From Sphingomonas edaphi (lineage in GTDB: Bacteria; Pseudomonadota; Alphaproteobacteria; Sphingomonadales; Sphingomonadaceae): 64,000 bases of DNA. The notes beneath the pieces are model-generated. The model saw only the letters and a program-made list of their open reading frames with translations, searched no databases and was not told where the DNA came from. The stretch spans positions 496,001 through 560,000 of the forward strand of contig NZ_QXTF01000001.1 in the NCBI RefSeq assembly GCF_003583725.1, read 5' to 3'. A program made the position numbers and the translations under genes. Below, piece after piece: positions 28,076 through 36,906 of this stretch (positions within the stretch are counted from its first letter, which is position 1; each line of letters starts with the position of its first letter).

Positions 28076-28459
28076 TTAGCCTTCCTTGGTCTCGCCCTTC
28101 AAAAGGGCAATAAATTCATCGAGTTCGGTAATGGTGGCGTCAATATCGACGCGCTGTCGCTGCAGCTTGTCGACTTGCTCCTGGCAGCGCTCGATCGTCT
28201 TGACCCGCTGCGTTTCGCGCCCGTCACCTACGTCGTAGAGGTCCAGCAGCTCCTTGATGTCGGCGAGGCTCAGTCCCACTCGCTTACCGCGCAGGATCCA
28301 GGCCAGCCGGGCCCGATCGCGGTCCGTATAAAGCCGCTGGGTTCCGCGGCGCTCCGGCGCGATCAAGGCCTCGTCTTCGTAAAAGCGGAGCGCGCGCGCA
28401 GTAACGCTGAATTCGTCGCAAAGCTCGCCGATCGAATAGTGCGTTTTCTGCTGGAGCAT
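28076..28459 (-). CDS. MerR family transcriptional regulator
   Basis: A 127-residue activator/repressor: THYSIGELCDEFSVTARALRFYEDEALI is the MerR helix-turn-helix with wing, then LYTDRDRARLAWILRGKRVGLSLADIKELL, then a coiled-coil dimer helix. No clustered effector cysteines are seen, so it is not a metal sensor; it resembles the LiuR/PsrA-like MerR proteins that control acyl-CoA catabolism. It is the first gene of an operon with the acyl-CoA dehydrogenase and has a palindromic operator just upstream. Start ATG at 28459, the conserved place. Confidence 0.9.
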   Translation of the reverse strand: MLQQKTHYSIGELCDEFSVTARALRFYEDEALIAPERRGTQRLYTDRDRARLAWILRGKRVGLSLADIKELLDLYDVGDGRETQRVKTIERCQEQVDKLQRQRVDIDATITELDEFIALLKGETKEG

Positions 28460-28471
28460 GCTCTCTCGGTA

Positions 28472-28489
28472 CTTTACGTTTCCGTAAAG
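28472..28489 (-). promoter_or_regulatory. Palindromic MerR operator with -35-like TTGACC
   Basis: CTTTACG-TTTC-CGTAAAG is a perfect 7-bp inverted repeat 13 bases upstream of the MerR start. On the minus strand TTGACC (28494-28489) abuts it, so the palindrome lies where a stretched MerR promoter spacer would be. The TTTACG/CGTAAA arms resemble LiuR-type sites. No good -10 is visible. Confidence 0.7.
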
Positions 28490-28490
28490 G

Positions 28491-28919
28491 TCAACAGAGC
28501 GGATCACCCCCCAGGTCGACCATCGGATTGCTGGAGGCGGAGGCGGAATCACCCGAGCTCACGCGCCGGAACGACTTGCCGTCAGCCTTGACGTCGGGCC
28601 CGCAATAATAGGAGCAAGCTGCTGGCAACGGGCCAATCTTGACGCCGGCTTCATCCTGGGCAAACGGAATCCGGCATTCACCTTCCCCCATGGGAAGCAG
28701 CGCAAATCCTCCCCCCTCGGCGACAATGCGGCCCCGCGCGGAACAATTGGCATCGCCGCGTCCATAAGTGATGAAACCGGCGCGCTGCACTCCCGGATCG
28801 CCGGCGATGCACAGTGCGTCGCGCCCTTCCCCGGCAAAAATACCTGCCGACAGGCCGGACGGAGCGGGCTCCTGAGAGCAGGCGGCCAGGAAGACGGCGG
28901 AGCAAAGGATGAAGCGCAT
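28491..28919 (-). CDS. Small predicted lipoprotein
   Basis: A 142-residue protein with a lipoprotein signal MRFILCSAVFLAAC ending in the lipobox LAAC at residue 14. The mature part has seven cysteines (for example ALCIAG, ANCSARG, GECRIPF, CSYYCGP) and a Ser/Ala-rich tail, suggesting a disulfide-bonded periplasmic domain. GTG 28925 is an alternative start. It lies upstream of the merR operon on the same strand, with the merR promoter overlapping its 3' end. No family recognised. Confidence 0.7.
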   Translation of the reverse strand: MRFILCSAVFLAACSQEPAPSGLSAGIFAGEGRDALCIAGDPGVQRAGFITYGRGDANCSARGRIVAEGGGFALLPMGEGECRIPFAQDEAGVKIGPLPAACSYYCGPDVKADGKSFRRVSSGDSASASSNPMVDLGGDPLC

Positions 28920-29017
28920 CGCCACACCATGCTTCAGCTTGCAGCAAGGCGAAAGGCGACAAATGCGCGGCGCGCCACTATATGGCGCCCAACCCTCCCA
29001 AGGATTCGCGCGCCATC

Positions 29018-30466
29018 ATGCTGACCACGAACCCGTTCGACGACGACAAGCTTCGGGAAGAATGCGGTATTTTCGGAATTTGGGGCGCCGACAACGCCGC
29101 CAGTTTCGTTGCCCTCGGCCTTCATGCACTCCAGCATCGCGGACAGGAAGCCGCCGGCATCGTCAGCTTCGACGGGCATAATTATCACGCGCACCGCGCG
29201 ATGGGTCATGTCGCCGGCAACTTCGACCGCGACGACATCATGCGAAAGCTGTCGGGGAAGGTGGGTATCGGCCACGTACGCTATTCGACAACTGGCGAGA
29301 CCGCGATGCGCAACGTCCAGCCTTTGTTTGCCGAGCTGTCCGAGGGCGGTTTCGCGGTCGCCCACAATGGCAACTTGTCCAACGCCATGACCCTGCGCGC
29401 CGCGCTCAACCGGCGCGGGTCGATCTTTCAGTCGACCAGCGACACCGAAGTCATTATCCACCTCGTCGCCACATCCAGCTACTCGACGACGCTCGACCGC
29501 CTGACCGACGCGCTCGGCCAGGTCGAGGGTGCCTATTCCCTACTGTGCCTGACGCCCGATGGACTGGTCGCCTGCCGCGATCCGCTCGGCATTCGCCCGC
29601 TGGTGATGGGAAAGCTCGGCGAAGCGACAATCTTCGCGTCGGAAAGCGTCGCCTTGGACGTGATCGGCGCGACCTACCTTCGCGACATCGAACCTGGCGA
29701 GATGGTCATCGTCAATGAGGCCGGCATCCGCAGCTTCCGTCCGTTCGCACCGGCCAAGCCCCGCCCCTGCATTTTTGAACATGTCTATTTTTCGCGCCCC
29801 GACAGCATCGTCGACGGCACCTCGGTATACGAGGTCCGCAAGAACATCGGCGCAGAACTCGCCCGCGAGGCGCCGATCGAGGCCGACTACGTCGTCCCGG
29901 TGCCGGATTCCGGCGTCCCGGCTGCCATCGGCTTCAGCCAGGAAAGCGGGATCCCGTTCGAACTGGGTATCATCCGGTCGCACTATGTGGGCCGCACTTT
30001 CATCCAGCCGACGCAGGAAGTGCGTCACCTTGGCGTCAAGCTGAAGCACAATGCCAACAGCGCGCTGATCCAGGGCAAACGCATCGTACTCATCGACGAC
30101 AGCATCGTTCGCGGCACGACATCTGTGAAGATTGTTCAGATGATGCGAGACGCCGGTGCGAAGGAAGTGCATATGCGCATCGCTTCACCGCCGACGCGCC
30201 ACAGCTGCTTCTACGGGGTCAACACTCCCGAGCGCTCCAAGCTGATCGCAAGCCAGATGAGTGTTGAAAAGATGGCCCGCTACATCAACGCTGACAGCCT
30301 CGCCTTCATCTCGATCGACGGGTTATATCGCGCACTCGGTGACAAGCGGGACGGTGCCAATCCACAACGCTGCGACGCCTGCTTTACGGGCGAGTATCCG
30401 ACCACATTGACCGACTGCGACGCTGACGGAAAGCCGCGACCGCTGTCGCTTGTCGCCAGCCGATAA
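29018..30466 (+). CDS. purF: Amidophosphoribosyltransferase
   Basis: A 482-residue enzyme that starts de novo purine synthesis by making phosphoribosylamine from PRPP and glutamine. The N-terminal Ntn glutaminase begins at the Cys of EECGIFGIWG after an 11-residue propeptide (MLTTNPFDDDK type), and the PRPP site is VLIDDSIVRGTTS. ATG 29018 gives the family's usual propeptide; ATG 28982 is a longer alternative with no ribosome site. Eleven bases separate it from the SDR gene, which suggests an operon through map. Confidence 0.96.
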   Translation: MLTTNPFDDDKLREECGIFGIWGADNAASFVALGLHALQHRGQEAAGIVSFDGHNYHAHRAMGHVAGNFDRDDIMRKLSGKVGIGHVRYSTTGETAMRNVQPLFAELSEGGFAVAHNGNLSNAMTLRAALNRRGSIFQSTSDTEVIIHLVATSSYSTTLDRLTDALGQVEGAYSLLCLTPDGLVACRDPLGIRPLVMGKLGEATIFASESVALDVIGATYLRDIEPGEMVIVNEAGIRSFRPFAPAKPRPCIFEHVYFSRPDSIVDGTSVYEVRKNIGAELAREAPIEADYVVPVPDSGVPAAIGFSQESGIPFELGIIRSHYVGRTFIQPTQEVRHLGVKLKHNANSALIQGKRIVLIDDSIVRGTTSVKIVQMMRDAGAKEVHMRIASPPTRHSCFYGVNTPERSKLIASQMSVEKMARYINADSLAFISIDGLYRALGDKRDGANPQRCDACFTGEYPTTLTDCDADGKPRPLSLVASR

Positions 30467-30476
30467 GAGGAAACAA

Positions 30477-31193
30477 ATGAACGATACGAAGCCGTTCGAC
30501 GGCAAGCTCGCGCTCGTCACCGGCGCCAGCCGGGGCATTGGCGCGGCTACGGCGGAAGCACTTGCCGCAGCGGGTGCCCATGTCATCCTGACCGCCCGCA
30601 CCGCGCAGTCACTCGAGCAGGTTGAAGAACGGATCCATCAAGCGGGCGGAAGCGCGACAATCGCTCCAATGGACCTGTCCGACAGCGACAATATCAGGAA
30701 ATTGGCGCAGGCCGTGGCGGAGCGTTGGGGCAGCCTCGATATCATGATTCTCAACGCAGCGACGCTGGGCAGCCTGTCGCCGGTCGAACATCTCGACCCG
30801 AAGGAACTCGAGCGAATCTTCAAGCTCAACGTGCTGGCCAACCAAGCGATCATTGCCGCGTTCGACCCGATGCTCCGCCGGTCGGAAAAGGCAGAGATCG
30901 TCGGCATCACTTCGTCGGTCGGTGCCGAGCCGCGCGCTTTCTGGGGCGGCTATGGCGCGTCAAAGGCGGCGCTGGAAATCATGCTGGGCGCCTATGCTGA
31001 CGAAACGGCCCATGCGGGAAAGCTGCGCGTGCAGATCGTCGACCCCGGCGCCACCGCCACCCGCATGCGCCAACTGGCCTTCCCCGGTGAGGAGCCGTCG
31101 AGCCTCAAGCAGCCCGCGGTGGTGGCAGAAGCAATCATCGGTGCGCTGACTGGAAATGCCGCGACAGGCACTCGAATGCGGGTCGAAGGTTAG
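30477..31193 (+). CDS. SDR family NAD(P)-dependent oxidoreductase
   Basis: A 238-residue classical short-chain dehydrogenase: TGASRGIG cofactor motif near residue 16, NAAT (NNAG variant), Ser in GITSSVGAEP, and the YGASK catalytic Tyr/Lys. Substrate unknown. ATG 30477 has AAGAGG 8 bases upstream. It sits directly after purF, a purF-SDR pairing that is common in alphaproteobacteria, and before map. Its stop lies within the map ribosome-binding region. Confidence 0.92.
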   Translation: MNDTKPFDGKLALVTGASRGIGAATAEALAAAGAHVILTARTAQSLEQVEERIHQAGGSATIAPMDLSDSDNIRKLAQAVAERWGSLDIMILNAATLGSLSPVEHLDPKELERIFKLNVLANQAIIAAFDPMLRRSEKAEIVGITSSVGAEPRAFWGGYGASKAALEIMLGAYADETAHAGKLRVQIVDPGATATRMRQLAFPGEEPSSLKQPAVVAEAIIGALTGNAATGTRMRVEG

Positions 31194-31204
31194 GAGGCAG
31201 CGCC

Positions 31205-31951
31205 ATCACTATCGAGCATGACGACCAACTGGAAAAGCTGCGCGCCATCGGCAGATTAGTGGCGCAAACGCTACGCGCCATGGGTGAAGCTCTGGAGCCG
31301 GGGATCACCACTCGCGAACTGGATTCGCTGGGTCGGAAAATGCTGGAGAAGGAGGGCGCTCGTTCGGCCCCTGAACTGACTTACAACTTCCCGGGGGCAA
31401 CCTGCATTTCGGTCGGTCCAGACTGTGCGCACGGCATTCCTGACGACCGACCGGTCAAGGCGGGCGACCTGATCAATATCGATGTGTCGGCGGAGCTTGA
31501 CGGCTATTTCGGCGATACGGGCGCCAGCTTCGCCGTTCCACCGGTGAAGTCGCAGATCGAGCAGTTGTGCCACGACGGGCGGCAAGCCATGTGGGCGGGC
31601 ATTCGTGCGGTCAAGTCAGGCGGACGGCTGAATGACATCGGCCGGTCGATCGAGGCATTCGCGAAAAAGAGGGGCTATAGCCTGGTCCGCAACCTGGCGA
31701 GCCACGGCGTCGGTCAGTCGCTGCACGATGAGCCGGGCGAAATCCCGACTTGGTACGAACCGCGCGACCGGCGGAAAATCCCGGAAGGTCTGGTCTTCAC
31801 TATCGAGCCTTTCCTTTCGCTCGGCGCCGACTGGGTTGAGGAGCAGGACGACGGCTGGACGTTGCGACCGCCGCTGCACCAGCCGACGGTCCAGTATGAG
31901 CATACGCTAGTCGCGACCCGGCGCGGACCGCTGGTCCTGACGTTGGCCTAG
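31205..31951 (+). CDS. map: Type I methionine aminopeptidase, apparent ATC start
   Basis: The enzyme removes the initiator Met from new proteins. Metal ligands are seen: Asp in NIDVSAELDGYFGDTG (two), His in SHGVGQSLHDEPG, Glu in FTIEPFLS and Glu in QYEHTLVATRRG. Family N-terminal residues (TIEHDDQLEKLRAIGRLVAQ) are encoded upstream of the first ordinary start codon (GTG 31259), and an ideal GGAGG (31193-31197) stands 7 bases before ATC at 31205. The frame has no ATG, GTG or TTG there. I therefore place the start at ATC; starting at GTG 31259 would lose 18 residues of the N-terminal helix. Convergent with the RNB gene by 4 bp. Confidence 0.88.
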   Translation: MTIEHDDQLEKLRAIGRLVAQTLRAMGEALEPGITTRELDSLGRKMLEKEGARSAPELTYNFPGATCISVGPDCAHGIPDDRPVKAGDLINIDVSAELDGYFGDTGASFAVPPVKSQIEQLCHDGRQAMWAGIRAVKSGGRLNDIGRSIEAFAKKRGYSLVRNLASHGVGQSLHDEPGEIPTWYEPRDRRKIPEGLVFTIEPFLSLGADWVEEQDDGWTLRPPLHQPTVQYEHTLVATRRGPLVLTLA

Positions 31952-33336
31952 GTAGCTGCTGGTTCGAACCGGGCGCGCCGCTGGATAGGACTGGCTTCCA
32001 CCAACCGGAGGCGAAGCAGATCGCCCGGCACTAGCCCGTCCTGAGCAACACGTGTGACCACCGGCTCGGTACAAAGCTGCGCCCGGGCACCGCGTTCATC
32101 GACGTCGGTGACGCGCGCCTCGAACGTCTCGCCGATGCGGTCCTGCATGGTCACTGCCTCGGCTAGTTCGATCACGGCGCTATCCACCTGCGCGGCCTTG
32201 CTGTCGGCCTTGTCCATGACCTCGGGCAGACGGGCGAAGGCGGCTGCGATGTCGTCAGGAACCGGTCGCCCGTTGGCGACGGCCAGCGCTGCCTGTGTGG
32301 TGTAGCGGTCAGTCAGCCGGCGAAGCGGTGCGGTCGCGTGGGTATAGCTGGCCGCCATCGCCGAATGCCACGGCCTCTCCCCCTCTTGCCACGGTGCATA
32401 TCCGGCACGTTCGCCGGCGCGGCGGATCGCCAGCATCATCGCCGCCTGCCGAGTGTCGTTGGGATCGAGACCACGTTCGAAATCCTGTAACGATAGATGG
32501 CTGGGCCAGTCGAGACCGAAGGCAAGGGCAGTTTCGCGGAGCCGCCTTCGTGCCCGCTTGCCGGGTTCGGGCATTGTCCGGAATATACCGGTGCGAGCAC
32601 CGAGCAGCGCTGTGGCGATCGCCATGTTTGCCGCGAGCGACAGGCTTGCATTGTCGCGCTCGACGCCGCGCATGGGGCGGAAGCCGATCGCGTAGCCTCC
32701 GGCCGGGACTGCCTCTACTTCCTGTTGCGGCGGATCAACCCGTGCACCGCCCCGCGACACCTCTGCAGCAACGATCCGGCGGGAGAGTTCGGCGAAATCG
32801 GCCGGAAGCTCAACGCGGTCGACATTGGCGTAGGCCAATTTGACGCGGCTTCGGACGATAGCCCTCTCCGCGCCGTCCAGCAGGACGGATCCGTCCGGTG
32901 ACACGCGGACAGCGAAGATGATGGCAGGCCGGTCGACGTCGGGCAGCAGGCTCGCGGCGCCCTCGCTAAGCGCCGTAGGATGCAGCGGCACCTTGCCGTC
33001 GGGCAGGTAGATTGTCTCACCACGCGCCCAGGCCTCGGCATCGATCGGGTCGCCGCTTCGAACGAACCAACCCACGTCCGCGATCGCATAGCGCAGCAGC
33101 AGGTCGCCGCCCGCAGGCTCGATAACGAATGCCTGATCGAGGTCGGTCGAACTGGCCGGGTCCAATGTGACGAAGGGCAGGTCGCGTCGATCGACGTGAT
33201 CGGACAGTGGCCGCCTTGTGGCTTCCACCGCTGCCCGCTCGACTTCTTCCGGAAAGGCCATCGGAAGCTGATATTGCTCCCGAATAGCGGCCAACCCGGC
33301 AACGAGCGCGCCATGCCGGTCGCGGATAGCCTTCAA
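31948..33336 (-). CDS. RNB domain ribonuclease (RNase II/R-like, short form)
   Basis: A 462-residue exoribonuclease. The catalytic motif of RNB enzymes is DPASSTDLDQAF (about residue 57) with the four Asp; YTHATAPLRRLTDRY is the second signature. It lacks the N-terminal cold-shock domains of RNase II and R and has only a short C-terminal beta segment, the architecture typical of sphingomonad RNB proteins. It degrades RNA 3' to 5'. The start is TTG, overlapping the cfa stop (TTGA) by 4 bp. Confidence 0.9.
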   Translation of the reverse strand: MKAIRDRHGALVAGLAAIREQYQLPMAFPEEVERAAVEATRRPLSDHVDRRDLPFVTLDPASSTDLDQAFVIEPAGGDLLLRYAIADVGWFVRSGDPIDAEAWARGETIYLPDGKVPLHPTALSEGAASLLPDVDRPAIIFAVRVSPDGSVLLDGAERAIVRSRVKLAYANVDRVELPADFAELSRRIVAAEVSRGGARVDPPQQEVEAVPAGGYAIGFRPMRGVERDNASLSLAANMAIATALLGARTGIFRTMPEPGKRARRRLRETALAFGLDWPSHLSLQDFERGLDPNDTRQAAMMLAIRRAGERAGYAPWQEGERPWHSAMAASYTHATAPLRRLTDRYTTQAALAVANGRPVPDDIAAAFARLPEVMDKADSKAAQVDSAVIELAEAVTMQDRIGETFEARVTDVDERGARAQLCTEPVVTRVAQDGLVPGDLLRLRLVEASPIQRRARFEPAAT

Positions 33337-34580
33337 GCGGGCAGCGCCATCGTGACTTGCGCCACGTCAATTCCGCGTCCGCGGAAACCACCCTCGCAAT
33401 ACATGAGGTAGTAACGCCACATGTCGTGAAACGGTTCGCCGAACTCTTCCAATCGGCCGGAAGCGACCGCGGCGTCAAAACGGTCGCGCCAAATTTTTAG
33501 CGTGAAGGCATAATCCAGGCCGAAGCCCTCGCGGCTTTCCCAACTCAGCTTCCGTTCCCGCGCCAGCGCTTCGAACCGCGGTTCGTCGATCAACATCCCG
33601 CCGGGAAAGATGTAGGCCTGGATGAAGTCGGGGTTGCGCGAATAGCTTTCGAACAGCCTGTGGTCGATGCTTATGAATTGCAGGGCCGCCCGGCCACCGG
33701 GCTTCAGGTTGCGGGCAATGGCATCCATATAGGCAGGCCACCAGCGCTCCCCCACCGCCTCAACCATCTCGACCGATGCGATGGCGTCAAATTGCTCGGA
33801 AATCTGCCGATAATCTTGGAGCCTGATGTCGATCCGATCCGATAACTCGGCCTCTGCAATTTTTGCGTCGGCCCAACTTTTCTGTTCCGCAGACAAGGTC
33901 AGTCCCACAACATTGGCGCCGCGGCGAGCAGCCTCGATCGCCAGGCTGCCCCAGCCACAGCCGATTTCTAGCAGCCGGTCGCCAGGTTTCAGGTCTAGCC
34001 GGTCGAGCAGGCGCGACACCTTGCGGCGCTGAGCGGCCTCAAGATCGTCGCCCGCTTCGAAAATTGCTGCCGAATAGCTCATCGTGGAGTCGAGCCACTC
34101 GCGGTAGAAATCATTGCCGAGGTCATAGTGGGCGGCGATATTTTCGCGCGCGCCTACGAGGTCATTGTCCTTCCACCAGTGCCGAACGCGATTGAACCGC
34201 CGCGCCGACCCTTTCGCCCTGCCGAGATCCCCAAGCGAGAAAGCATTGGCCATGAACAGGGCGAACAGCGGGACGGGATCGGGCGACGCCCATTCACCCT
34301 TTGCCCAAGCCCGGTACCAGCCAATTGATCCCGATGTCGCCAGCCTGACGAGCGCGTACCAGCTGCGCAGGTGGACGATCGCTTCCGGCCCTTTAGCGCG
34401 GTAGCCGATGTGCCGTCGGCTTCCGTCGGGAAGGACCGCATCGATTCCGCCGATCTCCAAGCGTTCGTCAATCTGGTCGAGCAGGCTCGCCATGCCGCGC
34501 GCAAACAGCCGTCCGACAAGGCCGCTGCCGTTTATGAAAAGCGAACCGGATCGCACTAGATGCGCACCGCGCGAAGCCAT
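33333..34580 (-). CDS. cfa: Cyclopropane-fatty-acyl-phospholipid synthase family methyltransferase
   Basis: The 415-residue SAM enzyme adds a methylene bridge to unsaturated fatty acyl chains of membrane lipids. Motifs: AHYDLGNDFYREWLD, LLEIGCGWGSLAIEAA (SAM motif I), SVEMVEAVGE, QFISIDHR and FIFPGG-like YIFPGGMLI, all CFA hallmarks. It may act at the inner membrane surface. It is coupled to the RNB nuclease gene downstream by a 4-bp overlap. The Shine-Dalgarno before ATG 34580 is weak. Confidence 0.92.
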   Translation of the reverse strand: MASRGAHLVRSGSLFINGSGLVGRLFARGMASLLDQIDERLEIGGIDAVLPDGSRRHIGYRAKGPEAIVHLRSWYALVRLATSGSIGWYRAWAKGEWASPDPVPLFALFMANAFSLGDLGRAKGSARRFNRVRHWWKDNDLVGARENIAAHYDLGNDFYREWLDSTMSYSAAIFEAGDDLEAAQRRKVSRLLDRLDLKPGDRLLEIGCGWGSLAIEAARRGANVVGLTLSAEQKSWADAKIAEAELSDRIDIRLQDYRQISEQFDAIASVEMVEAVGERWWPAYMDAIARNLKPGGRAALQFISIDHRLFESYSRNPDFIQAYIFPGGMLIDEPRFEALARERKLSWESREGFGLDYAFTLKIWRDRFDAAVASGRLEEFGEPFHDMWRYYLMYCEGGFRGRGIDVAQVTMALPA

Positions 34581-34798
34581 GGTCCAGCGCTATTCCCCCG
34601 CAAGTGACGCTTTGCAAGCGGCAAGCGGGGTAAAGTTTGCGCATAATAGGCGGTATTCCGCCCCATTGCGCCCAACCGTTCATCGTTAACGGACCGAAAC
34701 AGCGTTAACGCCCCTTGGCATGTTGTGCAGCGTTCATGAAACAAGTCCCAGAACCGTCGCGTTGCACTGTTCGCAACCAACGATAAGGAGTTAGTTTC

Positions 34799-35098
34799 AT
34801 GCGGAGGACGATGCTGGCGCTTGCCGCCGCCACCCTCACTGTCCCGGCGCTTCCGAGTGCCGCCGTCGCCCACAACTCGGGCTATTATCATGGGAAGACA
34901 TGGCGCGATTCTCACGGCCGCCTGCGTTGCAAGCGCCCGAACGGGACGACTGGCCTGATCGTCGGAGCCGCTGGCGGCGCATTGATCGGCCGCGCCATCG
35001 ACACGCGCGGTGAACGCGCAACCGGCACCATCCTCGGCGCCGCTGCGGGCGCGCTAATCGGCCGTCAGGTCGAGCGCAGCCGAGTGCGCTGCCGCTAA
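34799..35098 (+). CDS. Glycine-zipper 2TM protein with signal peptide
   Basis: A 99-residue exported protein. Signal MRRTMLALAAATLTVPALPSAAVA, then two glycine-zipper segments LIVGAAGGALIGRAID and ILGAAAGALIGRQVE (each G-x3-G-x3-G), separated by a short loop. This pattern is that of the 17-kDa surface antigen/glycine-zipper family, probably associated with the outer membrane. Preceded by AAGGAG 8 bases before ATG. A strong terminator follows. Confidence 0.87.
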   Translation: MRRTMLALAAATLTVPALPSAAVAHNSGYYHGKTWRDSHGRLRCKRPNGTTGLIVGAAGGALIGRAIDTRGERATGTILGAAAGALIGRQVERSRVRCR

Positions 35099-35177
35099 AG
35101 AGTTTAAAAGTTCGGCCGGCGCCACCTCCCACCCCCTGATCAGGCGCCGGCCACCCTCCTGCACGACACCCGAAAAT

Positions 35178-35217
35178 AAACGGCATGATTGCGCAAGCGA
35201 TCAGCCGTTTTTTTTAA
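35178..35217 (+). terminator. Rho-independent terminator after the glycine-zipper gene
   Basis: AAACGGC and TGATTGC pair with GCGATCA and GCCGTTT around a GCAA tetraloop (one bulged A, one G-U pair), followed by a run of eight T. A second GC-rich inverted repeat lies just before it: GGCCGGCGCC at 35114-35123 and its complement at 35143-35152. Confidence 0.9.
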
Positions 35218-35419
35218 TCTTAGACCTTTCGGATTGGCCGACGGGCCGGCGAAGCCGACCCGACTGACGTCGCGGGATTGATTACCGTGACGGCAATGAC
35301 GCCTCTTTAAAACTGGAAGGCATCCGCCCATCACCAGGTCTTCGCGCCCCTCGCGATTTCTGCGCCGATTTCTCTGCAGTGCCTGATTGCTCCGCAGCGC
35401 TCAGTGAGCCGCGACCTGC

Positions 35420-35439
35420 TGTATTGACACAATAATACA
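35420..35439 (+). promoter_or_regulatory. Inverted repeat over a TTGACA -35-like box
   Basis: TGTATT-N8-AATACA is a perfect 6-bp inverted repeat containing TTGACA (35424-35429), 40 bases upstream of the next gene. No strong -10 follows at the usual spacing. It looks like a promoter with an overlapping repressor site. The rest of the 380-base gap between 35098 and 35478 shows no gene. Confidence 0.5.
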
Positions 35440-35477
35440 CCTGTGCAACCCTGCTGCGGACAGGGAGGTTATTGCCA

Positions 35478-36584
35478 ATGTACAGCCAGAACGACCTCGA
35501 CGAGGCGGTTGCCGCAGGCGCAATCAGCGCCGAGACGGCCAACGCGTTTCGCGGTTTCGTCGAAACGCAGCGGTCCTTGCCCGGCGTTGACGAAGAACAT
35601 TTTCGATTGATTACGGGCTTCAACGACATCTTCGTATCCATTGCCAGCGCGATCCTGCTGTTCGCGGTCGCGTGGATCGGCCAGTCGCTCGGTCAGTCGC
35701 TGAATTTCATGGTTGGCGGCGACGGGCCAAGTCCGCTGGCGCCACTGTTCGTCGCGGCAACGGCTTGGTGCCTGGCGCTGTTCTTCACCGCGCGGCGCCG
35801 AATGGCCCTGCCCTCTATCCTCCTTCTGCTGGCGTTCGTCGGCGCCGTGTTTGCCGGCACGGGCATCCTGCTAGCTATGATGGTGGGCGAGCCACCACAG
35901 GCGCAGCAGGCGCTGGTCGCGGGTATCGTCGGCGCCGCTGCGGGCGCCGTCGCCGCCGCTGCGGCTTGGCTGCACTGGAAGCGTTTCCGAGTTCCGATCA
36001 CTGTCGCGGCCGGGGCTGCAGCTGTCGCCGCGATCGTCGTAGGGCTGCTCGTCGCTGCCCTGGGCGATATCCCGAACCTTAAAGACTATGTCTTGGGATT
36101 CGTCCTGTTGCTGGGCATTGGCGTGTTCCTGTTCGCCATGCGCTGGGACTCCTCGGATCCGGCGCGCGTTACCCGCCGCAGCGACGTCGCCTTCTGGCTG
36201 CACCTTCTGGCGGCGCCGATGATCGTGCATCCGGTTTTCACGCTGCTGCGCCTTAACGATGGTACGGCGACCGTCAGCGAAGGGCTTGTCGTCATCCTGC
36301 TCTACGTCGTTCTGGGTATCACCGCGCTCGCAATCGACCGCCGCGCGCTGCTCGTATCAGCGCTTGCCTATGTGCTCTATGCGCTAAGCGAACTGTTGAA
36401 ACAGGTGGGTGCAGTCGAACTCAACATTGCGCTCACGGCGCTGGTCATCGGCTCGGCCTTGCTGTTGCTGTCGGCGTTCTGGCACCAGGCGCGGTCGATG
36501 GTCGTCGAGCGCTTGCCTGCCAACCTGCGGACCAAGCTGCCCAACCTTAATCGGGTGGCTGCTATTCCCGAACCAGCCGCATAA
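35478..36584 (+). CDS. Multi-pass membrane protein of unknown function
   Basis: A 368-residue protein. A soluble N-terminus of about 45 residues (SQNDLDEAVAAGAISAETANAFRGFVETQ) precedes 10 or so TM helices. The opening resembles DUF2157-like membrane proteins, whose N-termini also carry a short helical domain before TM segments. ATG 35478 is chosen over TTG 35472 because of GGGAGG 9 bases upstream. It is preceded by an inverted repeat/promoter and overlaps the convergent DUF2794 gene by 23 bp. Function unknown. Confidence 0.72.
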   Translation: MYSQNDLDEAVAAGAISAETANAFRGFVETQRSLPGVDEEHFRLITGFNDIFVSIASAILLFAVAWIGQSLGQSLNFMVGGDGPSPLAPLFVAATAWCLALFFTARRRMALPSILLLLAFVGAVFAGTGILLAMMVGEPPQAQQALVAGIVGAAAGAVAAAAAWLHWKRFRVPITVAAGAAAVAAIVVGLLVAALGDIPNLKDYVLGFVLLLGIGVFLFAMRWDSSDPARVTRRSDVAFWLHLLAAPMIVHPVFTLLRLNDGTATVSEGLVVILLYVVLGITALAIDRRALLVSALAYVLYALSELLKQVGAVELNIALTALVIGSALLLLSAFWHQARSMVVERLPANLRTKLPNLNRVAAIPEPAA

Positions 36585-36906
36585 GCCGGCGCTCAAGCGG
36601 GGCGAGGACTCCCGGGAGTTCATGGCCCCGCTTCAGCACCGCGCCATGTTCGCCAATCAATGCAAATGCCCCCTGCTTCCCCTGCAGCCGGGGGCGTTTT
36701 TCGATGCGGATTTCAGGGCGCTCGATGGTCCGGCGGAAGGCCGCGAAAACGGCGACATCCGCATCAAACCACATGCCGTAATCTCGCCAGTGGCCCGCCG
36801 CGACCATCCGACCATAGAGGTCGAGGATTCGCTGAAGCTCCAGTCGGTTGAACGTCGCGACAGCACGCCGGTCCCGCGGATGCGGAAACGGCGTAACCAC
36901 GCTCAA
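36562..36906 (-). CDS. DUF2794 domain protein
   Basis: A 114-residue cytoplasmic protein matching the DUF2794 pattern: [25 protein letters not shown], then [29 protein letters not shown], then [11 protein letters not shown]. The family is restricted to alphaproteobacteria and has no known function. TTG 36906 is taken as start because its TTGA overlap with the cysE stop repeats the junction style of the cfa/RNB pair; GTG 36900 is the alternative. It is downstream of cysE and runs 23 bp into the convergent membrane protein gene. Confidence 0.85.
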   Translation of the reverse strand: MSVVTPFPHPRDRRAVATFNRLELQRILDLYGRMVAAGHWRDYGMWFDADVAVFAAFRRTIERPEIRIEKRPRLQGKQGAFALIGEHGAVLKRGHELPGVLAPLERRLMRLVRE

